The notes beneath the pieces are model-generated. The model saw nothing but the letters and a program-made list of their open reading frames with translations, was not told the origin of the DNA and searched no databases. From Liopterus haemorrhoidalis (lineage: Eukaryota; Arthropoda; Insecta; Coleoptera; Dytiscidae), in assembly GCA_963971575.1 (NCBI GenBank), contig OZ020617.1:35865626-35929625 (forward strand): a stretch of 64,000 nt of DNA, read 5' to 3'. Shown here one piece after another: positions 56,340 to 64,000 of this stretch. Each line of letters opens with the position of its first letter. Position 1 is the first letter of the stretch. A program made the translations under genes and the position numbers.

Positions 56340-57193
56340 GGTCGTCAAGGTTGAAATTTGTAGTAAATAATATTGCCAACTTTAACAGCTTATTATTTGA
56401 CATTGGCTTAATATTTTACCGTTCTGTTTTTTTTTTGTGTTGGAAAGTTACACATCTCGCATTTTTAAAGAAATCATTGTATGCTCTAAAAAATATCAAA
56501 AACTTTTTTTTAAAATTAATTTTGTTGAAAATGGAATGGTCTGAAATTCGCACGATTATGAAGTATGAGTTCTTACGTGGAACTACGGCATCGCAGACCG
56601 CGCGAAACATTAATAATGTATTTGGCTCTAGTGTTATTACGCAGCAGACAATATCAAATTGGTTCGCCAAATTTCGTACAGGTAACTTAGAAAAAACTGG
56701 CTCATCGACCACATCAGAAATACACTGCAACTAACTGGACGAAATGATGAAAAAACTAAAAGAAAAACCTAGATTGGTCAACAGATCGACTCCTATCTTA
56801 TTGCATGATCACACACCACACTAGACCACACACTGTACAAATGACTGTGGAAAAACTACAAGAATTGGCTTGGACAAGAATTGGGAACTTCTTCATCATC
56901 CTCCATACTCACCAGATCTAGCCCTCACTGACTGCCACTTCTTCCGCAATTTGGACAACATTTTAACAGGAAAACAATTTAATTCCGACAATGCTGTAAA
57001 ACTGGCCTTCCACGAATTCATTGACTCTCGTCCGCCAGTGTTTTATACCACCAGCCTGAATAACCTGCCGCTTAAATGGCAAAAGTGTATAGACAATATG
57101 GGTGCATACTTTGATGAATAAAATAATTCCTTATATTTGTAAGTTATCAACCAACTTTGCCTTTTTTTCTACAAATTTTATCCTTGACGACCT
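56340..57193 (+). mobile_element. Mariner element with internal deletion
   Basis: The terminal repeats ggtcgtcaagg...aaatttgtag (left) and ctacaaatttt...ccttgacgacc (right) are inverted over about 28 bp. The transposase N-terminus (56,531-56,731) has two helix-turn-helix blocks: MEWSEIRTIMKYEFLRG with TARNINNVFG, and TQQTISNWFAKFRTGN. The C-terminus (56,870-57,121) reads HHPPYSPDLALTD, holding the third catalytic Asp, and ends in YFDE. The middle, with the first two Asp residues, is largely deleted. The TA duplication is not clean on the left. Confidence 0.8.
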
Positions 57194-58457
57194 AATGTAA
57201 TGAAATTGTCAACGTTATTATCTTTTTCAACAATAGTGGCTGTATAAGTAAGTATTTTGTTTAAGTACTTTTTGGTGACAGTTGGTTCTGAGGTGGCCAC
57301 AGATGATTTTTTTGTGAAATAAACATTTTTATGTAAAATATTATAAGGAAATTCGCTCCCCTAGTAATTTTTCGTGCACCATTTGTTACAGAATTACTTA
57401 TCATTCCCCAAAGCCATTAAAATTCCTGAACCTAAAATAAATATTTTAATTATATATTTACAATCCTTTACAATTTATTAACAAAACCATAAAAAACAGT
57501 TCATATCTGCACAAGGGATAAATTGTTTACACAAATGTTATCTGAACCCTTTTCGGCGGAGATTCGCCACGTACAAGCCCTTCTAAATACGTCCAAGAGA
57601 TAGGGATAACAGTGTCGCCCTTCCAATGTTAGTTCAGTACAAGTGTCCACAGACGCAAGGCACGAGGGGATTGCTATGTGACGCGCTAATTTAAACATCT
57701 GTGCGAGATACTGCTGCCACTCCGTCCTTAACTCATTTCGATAAGCTGTTACCTAGTTCCATTTTGAATTCCAGTTCTCTGATGTACAGGATACGTGCTC
57801 AATTCTCGGATTTAGTTATGTTACAAATTTTACTCTAATCAAAATCATTTCTTCGAGCTTTCAGTTTATTTAAAACAGTGATTTTAAAACATGGATTTTT
57901 ATGAAATGAGATCATCTCACAGCCTTTGAAAATAAAACACTAGGTCGAATTTTTGGTCTCATCTCATGGTAAAAGGAAATTCCAATTTAGAAGTCAGTAC
58001 TGACTTGAGATGCGAGGTAGAAATGGGCGCGGGCCGTGAATTTTAGCGGGTCACGACGCGTCACGATATGACCCGCGTGAGCGTGAAGAAAAACGATACT
58101 TCGGGCCGTGAACGGGCAAGAGCGTGAGTACAAAACTATACATTGTGCGTGAAAGAGAAAAAAAAAAAAAAACATGACTCACCATTTTTTTTTTTTTTTC
58201 CTGTTAAACTGTAAAATTTCATACACAATATTATTAATTATTTTTTTAAATACAGTAATCTACTATATGTTAGTAGCTATTACAGAATCTTGACAAATTA
58301 TAGTGACTGTGCGTATGGCTCACCTTCTCTTGTAATTGTAATGAAATGATATAATTGAAATGAAATACTTTAATTTATTTAAATTGAATTAATTAGAATT
58401 AGGTACGAAACAAATCAAATGTTGTACTATATACAGTGGGTTTTTTTTTCTTTTGAC
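57194..58457. other. Unassigned
   Basis: Near 58,020-58,140 is a local GC-rich patch with repeated 'cgggccgtga' words. It may be the edge of another hAT-type element, but no second end was found. Long A and T runs lie at 58,158-58,200. Confidence 0.35.
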
Positions 58458-58528
58458 ATTTACACTAATGGTAGAATTAGGAAATAATTTCATTCAACTT
58501 TTTGGACAAGAAACCTTTATTTTAAACA

Positions 58529-58571
58529 ACACAACGTTTCACCAACAACATTGTTGGCTTCTTCAGGTGCT
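58529..58571 (-). ncRNA. Hammerhead-ribozyme-like motif (locus 3, left arm)
   Basis: On the minus strand: CTGAAGA, one extra A, stem II GCCAAC/GTTGGT with a six-base loop, GAAAC, GTT (core 58,533-58,566). GTG after the predicted site pairs with CAC before the core as stem I. The palindromic ACGT gives the minimal stem III. Confidence 0.6.
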
Positions 58572-58898
58572 ATATATATATAGTTTACTATCATTCGTAA
58601 TGTTTGAATTTTGAAATCTTTGATATTATTATATTTATCACTAGTCTCGTAGTTTAAAATTTAAAATGTACTAACAGTCACTACCATTGGGTATTATAGT
58701 ATAATATTTAAATTTATTTCCTATTTTTCCTATTTTCTGTATTTTTCAAGTACAAAAATTTTGTCAATGTTAATTCTGCAATTTCACCATCCTTCGAGAT
58801 GACTTATGTACATTTTGTTAGAGTTACGTTTAACAAACATAGGTAAATTAATTTATAACTATATAAGATTGTTATTTTATTGTTATGTTATTGTTATA

Positions 58899-58941
58899 GC
58901 ACCTGAAGAAACCAACAAAGTTGTTGGTGAAACGTTGTGTT
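58899..58941 (+). ncRNA. Hammerhead-ribozyme-like motif (locus 3, right arm)
   Basis: The mirror copy of the left-arm motif: CTGAAGA, extra A, stem II ACCAAC/GTTGGT (one A-U/G-U difference from the left copy), GAAAC, GTT (core 58,903-58,936). It retains the same pairing as the left arm despite base changes. Confidence 0.6.
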
Positions 58942-59046
58942 GTTTAAAATAAACGCTTCTTGTCCAAAAAGCTGAATGAAATTATTTCCTAATTCTACCA
59001 TTATACAAATTGGACGTTAAATAACTATTCTACTATTTACACTAAT

Positions 59047-60892
59047 ATCCTACAAGAGGTATCAATCTCATATGGGTCGAGGGCCATTTTTCATACAAAA
59101 GAATTATATGCAGCAACAGAATTACAAATATCCCGAAGGGCTACTTGTTTTTTGTTTCTCCTCAAAAACCAAGAACATAAAATAAATTACCTTCTTATAA
59201 AGAGGCATAGTAAACTACAAATTAAAACTAATATTTATTTCTTATAATAATAGTACACCTACGTAGGCGGTCACTGAAAAAGACAGCCGCGAAGACATAA
59301 ATATGCAAAAAATGCAATTATTATAATGCATATTCCAAAAAATTTCTTCCGGGTGAGGAACCGGGACCCCCTTTCTTCCACAAAGTATTGAATACTTAAA
59401 TGAAGAGATATCTTATTACTTATAATTTTTCATAGTCATCATTTAGAATATTAAGACAGTATATGATGCGGGAAAGTGTCCTAGTGAAATTCGGCAAGTC
59501 AAATGTATATATTATGTTTCAATGTATATAAGGACAACCTCGATAGGGGTCCACCCACTTCGAAAAACATAAGTGGAAATGCCAAAAATATTGAGAAACG
59601 CTGATCTATATCATCAAATTGTATTTCGTTTATTATATTCGCGTACCAGCTACGTATTTATGACTAGAATATGGTCTTTTTTTACTAATTAACAAAAATT
59701 AGCTTGATACAAGGGCTACAGCAAAATTTTAAGCACTAGAATCGGTCGAAACGTCAAGGTTGGCTAAATGAATTTAAATAATTTCATTGTACTTCATGGT
59801 ACTTACTTTGAAAGGCCCTCCACATAGTGGATTCCAAGACTTGCGATCGGTATCAAGTCTGAAAACCTAAAGGATCCGCCGGTTGGTTGCTTAGATTCTT
59901 TATGAGAGGAATAAGGGTGTTTGAATTAAAGACTGCATTTTACTTAATCTACGTTTAATGTTTAGTTAGAATCGAAGGTTATTAAATACAATACATTACG
60001 TTTAACCCATTAACGAGGATCGTTTATTTCATTAAACTGTTCTCAACACTTCCAGATTACTTCTGGTTTACCCACTACACGCTACCGGGTTTCTCTACCA
60101 AAAATGCTTGGAAGGTTCGTCCGTACACGGTGACGGTTTACTCATAACTCCCCTTTTGTCTCTCACAAGATTTTTCCAGCTCTTTTCTTAAACTCATATT
60201 CTGGTCTCAGAACCCCATTTTTTGTCGTTGTAAAAATAATCAGCTCTCCACATTAACAACAAAACCCTTTTATAAACTTATCTTGAAGACTCATATTTCT
60301 ATTACCAATATTTATAAACCCAAATAATTAATTTTGAATGTAACTACGAAGTCCATATCACTGAAAATATATGGTCGCTTATCAACATCTGTATAAACAT
60401 TTGACCATGTTATTTGATATAAACAATAACGTTCTTTCAAACAAATCATATAATATACGACGGTAATTCTACTCGTATCTTTCGACACTTAACTAGAAAA
60501 ATATATGATAGCTCAATTAATCTTTGAGGATGTTTATCTTAAAATAGATTAGTTTTTGTATTTGAATAATTTGAATATTTTTTAACTAATTGAATAGTTT
60601 TATTTTAAATAATAATGATATTTTATTTCTGAAATTACCACTCCCAAAATGCATCATAAGTGCCCCCCCTAATCTTGAATCCTGGATACGCCACTGGCGT
60701 AGTTAGGGGGAGTAAAGGGAGCGACTGCTAAAAATAAATTCACGATATGTCGATATACTACAAAAAAACCTTAAAATTAAAAATTCAATATTACCTCAGA
60801 TGTATTATGATAAATTCGATTGTAGGCTGCAAAGTGCAAATACATATGTAATATTTGTTCAATGAAGACATATTATCTACCTTGTTACTTGC
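59047..60892. other. Mostly unassigned; element ends near 59,600 and 60,700
   Basis: 'attgagaaacgctgatctat' at about 59,588-59,607 looks like the right end of a family H hAT element without its left end. 'cctggatacgccactggcgtagttaggggg' at about 60,682-60,711 reads like the abutting ends of two hAT-type elements. Other sequence shows nothing recognisable. Confidence 0.35.
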
Positions 60893-61180
60893 CGACCCCA
60901 GAAACCTGAAAAATATTCGTATAAATACAGCGAAAATTGTACCTATTAAATAGTTTGTAGTGCTAATTTTTTTAATGATTTATTGCATGTTAATTTGTAT
61001 AGAGATAATCAGAGCTTGTGCAAAAAATATTTAATAGAATACAAAAGTACACAACTATTATTAAATATTTTAATGACAGTAAATTAATCAAAATTATTAT
61101 ATTTATTACTATAATGGTTACCACTGTAACCATGGCTTTGCAGCGTTCCAAAGGTACCTATGTTGAAGTAGGTTTTAATA
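60893..61180 (-). repeat. 3' LTR of the copia element (inferred)
   Basis: On the minus strand the sequence after the polypurine tract starts TATTAAAAC, probably from TGTTA, and can be closed at GTAACA (60,893), giving TGTTA/TAACA-type ends and about 288 bp. The 5' LTR is outside the window, so the left boundary is a prediction. The last codons and stop of Pol lie inside the LTR, as is common in copia elements. Confidence 0.5.
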
Positions 61181-64000
61181 CTCCCCTTCGCTGCAAGCCC
61201 ATATCTGTAACAAATTTCCAAAACAAATTTTTAGCTAAACTTTTCGTTAAACAATCAGCGATTTGATTTTTGGATGCAATTGGAATTAATTCAATTTTCT
61301 TCTTCCAAGTGCATTCTCTTAAAAAATGATATTTAACGTCTATATGTTTAGAGCGTTTTGTTTCTGGATTTTTCGCCATAAATATGCAAGCAGCATTATC
61401 TTCATAAATTTTAATTGGCAGTTTGGGATCAATTTTTAAATCTTCTAATATCTTCGACAACCAAACAGCTTCAGTAGCTGCAGTAGCAGCAGAAACATAT
61501 TCTGCTTCAGAACTAGACATAGTAACTAAACCTTGCTTCTTGCTACTCCAAAGTACAGTGTTACCAAAAATTTTAAATAAGTAACCGGTAGTTGATTTTC
61601 GATCATTTTCATCACATGCCCAATCAGCATCAGCGTATCCAACTAATGGTTCCATATCATGACGTTTATATACTAATTTCATATCCTGAGTACCTTTCAA
61701 GTAACGTAAAATCCGTTTAACATGGTTCCAATGTTCATCTGTTGCACAATCTTGGTATCTGCTCAAATAACCAATACTAAAGCATAAATCAGGCCTAGTA
61801 GCTAACATCAGATACATAATACTACCCAAAACTTCGCGGTAGGGATGCTTTGTTAATTCTTTATCTTGTTCACGTAGAAGTTTGCAGTTTTGTTCCATTG
61901 GAGTATTAATTGTATTACAGCTTTCCATACCAAAACGCTTGAGAATTCTTTCTATATAATCAAATTGATGAATAGTTAAATAGCCATTTTTATAATCTAA
62001 TTCAACATTCATTCCCATAAAGGTCTTTACTTCACCTAAATCTTTCATACTAAATTCTGCAGCTAATTTTTGTTTAAAAAGATTGACAGCACTAACATCA
62101 TTACCACATATAAGCATATCGTCTACATAAAGAACTAAATATATACTCAACCCATTTTCGAATTTTACATACAAGCAATAGTCTGCATCAGATCTTTCAA
62201 ATCCAATAGATGTTATAAATTTGTGAAAACGTTCATTCCAGCATCTTGGACTTTGCTTCAGACCATAAAGAGATCTTCGTAATTTTAAAACATTACCTTC
62301 TTTAACTGAAATTCCATCCGGTGGTTGCAAATAAACAACTTCATTTAAATACCCATGCAAAAAGGCTGTCTTCACATCCATGTGACATAATTGAAAGCCA
62401 TACTGTATTGCCAGAGCTAATAATATTCTTATGGTTGGAAAACGTGCTACTGGCGAATAAGTTTCAAAATAATCAATCCCTTCTTTTTGCATATATCCTT
62501 TTGCAACAAGGCGAGCTTTATATTTCATACTATTATTATTATTGTCGGACTTAATTTTGAAAACCCAACGAGAACCTAATAATTTTGTATTCTCTGGCTT
62601 CTCCACAACTATCCAAGTTTGATTTTCTTCGAGAGAATTAATTTCTTCTTGAATTGCCTCATGCCATTCAATTTCGTCATCTCTACCTGCTACATCTCTG
62701 AAATCTTTTGGTACATCACCCATATTAAAAGCCATATGTACATTAAAATCATCAAAAGATAATTGTGATAGGTTACTTACTACTTTTTGACAAGTTCTTC
62801 TTTCATCTTGAATATTATCATGCCTTTCTTCACTACAAATATCTGGATTTAACCTTGGACTTCTTCGTAAAATTGAAGTTTCTTTCTTCTTTTCTTTCTT
62901 CTCTTCATATTGAGAAACCGTATCTTCCAATTTTTTATCCTTTTGAAAGACTTCTTTGTTTGACTCAACATTTTCATCTGAAATATCTTCCTCATTTTCA
63001 AAAATAGCATGCTGCCAATTTATTTCATTAAACTTGACATCCCTTGAATAAATAATACGACGACTTTGTTTATCCCATAGTCGGTATCCATTTGGACCAT
63101 ATCCAACCATTATACATTCGTGACTTTTATCGTCAAATTTGCATCTTTGTGCTTTAGGAATCAAGGCGTATGCTCTACAACCAAATATACGTAATTTTGA
63201 CAAATTGGGTTTCTTACCGTACCACATTTCGAAAGGAGTTTTGTTTTCAATAGCATGTGTTGGACAGCGATTAGTTAAAAAGGTTGCTGTTAAAATCGCT
63301 TCGCCCCACAACTCCTTAGATGAACCAGATTCTATCAACATAGACTTTGCTTTCTCCACCAATGTTCTGTTCATCCTTTCAGATACACCGTTTAGTTCAG
63401 GAGAATAAGCAGTTGTATATTCCAAAATTACGCCTTCTGATCTAGAAAAATTCTTAAAATCACGTGAGCAATATTCGCCTCCTTGGTCACATCTTAATTT
63501 ATGTATTTTTACACCATGGTGTGCTTCAACCATTGCCTTATATTCTCTAAAACAATCTAAAACTTCACTTTTATGTGCAATTAGAAAAGTAGCAACCATG
63601 TGTGAAAAGTCATCAATAAAGGTAACAAAATATTTCTTACCATCAAATGATGTAACATTGACTGGTCCACAAACATCAGAATGCACCAACTCTAGTGGTC
63701 GTGTAGCACGATAACGTGTGCTACTAAATGGCAAACGTGTTTGCTTGGCTTTGACGCAGCTCTCACAAAAGTCAATATTATCCGTTAATTTTTCATTAAT
63801 TCCTGTTACCATATCTTCATTAATTAATTTACATACGCTTCTCATACCAATGTGACCCAATCTTTTATGCCATAATTCATTCAATTTAACCTGCTGTGTA
63901 CTGCAAACATTTGCTGAGGCCCCTTGACTATTTAACTTCCACCAATACAAGCCTCCACGGAGTTCACCAACACCAATAATTTTTCCATTCATAAAAATTT
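61158..64000 (-). CDS. Ty1/copia Pol polyprotein, C-terminal part (runs off the window)
   Basis: 944 residues from the first visible Met (63,992); the frame is open to the edge, so the N-terminus is missing. Domain order: pre-integrase zinc finger (H42, H47, C76, C79), integrase with D106 (HSDVCGP), D169 (CDQGGEY) and E205 (NGVSERMNRT), and a lysine/glutamate-rich linker about 340-400. Reverse transcriptase follows with D539 (HMDVKTAFLHGYL) and YVDD (622-625), then RNase H with D788-D790 (YADADWA), E829 (SSSEAEY), D865 and D885. Integrase before reverse transcriptase defines the copia order. No stop or frameshift occurs and all catalytic residues are present, suggesting a young, possibly active copy. 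Confidence 0.93.
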   Translation of the reverse strand, partial: IFMNGKIIGVGELRGGLYWWKLNSQGASANVCSTQQVKLNELWHKRLGHIGMRSVCKLINEDMVTGINEKLTDNIDFCESCVKAKQTRLPFSSTRYRATRPLELVHSDVCGPVNVTSFDGKKYFVTFIDDFSHMVATFLIAHKSEVLDCFREYKAMVEAHHGVKIHKLRCDQGGEYCSRDFKNFSRSEGVILEYTTAYSPELNGVSERMNRTLVEKAKSMLIESGSSKELWGEAILTATFLTNRCPTHAIENKTPFEMWYGKKPNLSKLRIFGCRAYALIPKAQRCKFDDKSHECIMVGYGPNGYRLWDKQSRRIIYSRDVKFNEINWQHAIFENEEDISDENVESNKEVFQKDKKLEDTVSQYEEKKEKKKETSILRRSPRLNPDICSEERHDNIQDERRTCQKVVSNLSQLSFDDFNVHMAFNMGDVPKDFRDVAGRDDEIEWHEAIQEEINSLEENQTWIVVEKPENTKLLGSRWVFKIKSDNNNNSMKYKARLVAKGYMQKEGIDYFETYSPVARFPTIRILLALAIQYGFQLCHMDVKTAFLHGYLNEVVYLQPPDGISVKEGNVLKLRRSLYGLKQSPRCWNERFHKFITSIGFERSDADYCLYVKFENGLSIYLVLYVDDMLICGNDVSAVNLFKQKLAAEFSMKDLGEVKTFMGMNVELDYKNGYLTIHQFDYIERILKRFGMESCNTINTPMEQNCKLLREQDKELTKHPYREVLGSIMYLMLATRPDLCFSIGYLSRYQDCATDEHWNHVKRILRYLKGTQDMKLVYKRHDMEPLVGYADADWACDENDRKSTTGYLFKIFGNTVLWSSKKQGLVTMSSSEAEYVSAATAATEAVWLSKILEDLKIDPKLPIKIYEDNAACIFMAKNPETKRSKHIDVKYHFLRECTWKKKIELIPIASKNQIADCLTKSLAKNLFWKFVTDMGLQRRGVLKPTST
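61181..61191 (-). other. Polypurine tract of the copia element
   Basis: On the minus strand GCGAAGGGGAG lies directly before the inferred LTR start. It is the expected plus-strand primer site and overlaps the last Pol codons. Confidence 0.6.

Larger units (their letters stand above)
58470..59034. mobile_element. Non-autonomous element with hammerhead-bearing inverted ends
   Basis: The arms 58,466-58,574 and 58,895-59,003 are 109-bp inverted copies with few differences. Each contains a hammerhead-like core. An exact 12-bp direct repeat atttacactaat (58,458-58,469 and 59,035-59,046) flanks the whole, with about 30 bp of asymmetric sequence after the right arm. No coding frame lies between the arms. 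Penelope-like elements can carry hammerheads in their terminal repeats, so this may be a derivative mobilised by such an element. That link is inference. Confidence 0.7.

Noticed and set aside
59588..59607. Third copy of the family H hAT element
   Set aside because: Only a right-end-like word is present; no left end or internal blocks were found.
1..64000. CRISPR arrays, bacterial operons, ribosome-binding sites, phage genes
   Set aside because: Nothing of the kind is present. The element content is that of an animal nuclear genome.
1..64000. Host exons
   Set aside because: Every frame with a recognisable domain belongs to a mobile element. Small exons without such motifs cannot be excluded by eye.

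Overview
This window is repeat-dominated, AT-rich animal DNA, most likely from an arthropod and probably an insect. That inference rests on element content: mariner, hAT, pogo/Tigger, RTE- and jockey-type LINEs, a Penelope-like element with hammerhead-type motifs, a copia element, tRNA-type SINEs and many short inverted-repeat elements. No sequence identifies the species. I could support no host protein-coding gene and no genuine tRNA or rRNA gene. Almost every recognisable reading frame belongs to a mobile element and most are broken. The clear exception is an uninterrupted copia-type Pol at the right edge.

Layout. 1-2.7 kb: the end of an LTR, a decayed transposase and a LINE reverse transcriptase remnant. 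3.1-9.9 kb: a foldback element with 451-bp arms, a mariner remnant, a hAT-type element with a TA-target element nested inside it, a hammerhead-like motif and small inverted-repeat elements. 11.4-21.2 kb: RTE-type LINE pieces, a large repeat interrupted by a hAT element, an internally deleted LTR element (15,689-17,831) and a diverged tandem array. 21.7-28.9 kb: two palindromic elements, a hAT element with internal duplications of its own terminus, a LINE interrupted twice, and a TIR element carrying a THAP remnant. 29.8-35.9 kb: short hAT-type elements, a pogo/Tigger remnant and the first of four copies of a ~1.1-kb family ('family A') that carries a (GTCT)n array and tRNA-like boxes. 35.9-39.9 kb: a hAT-type shell holding family A copy 2 (itself split by a SINE) and a jockey-like LINE split by a solo LTR. 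40.8-44.7 kb: a tRNA-type SINE split by a hAT element, which is in turn split by a Penelope-like element. 45.4-57.2 kb: more repeats, family A copies 3 and 4, an unassigned conserved reading frame with stops, and two broken mariners. 58.4-59.1 kb: a non-autonomous element whose inverted ends each carry a hammerhead-like motif. 60.9-64.0 kb: the 3' end of the copia element.

The main interest is structural. Insertion order can be read from target-site duplications, interrupted reading frames and paralogous empty sites. Hammerhead-like cores recur at three independent loci, all with the same one-nucleotide deviation. Four copies of a repeat carry variable tetranucleotide arrays at a fixed internal position. 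Family names and clade assignments come from motif recognition by eye; no database or folding program was run.
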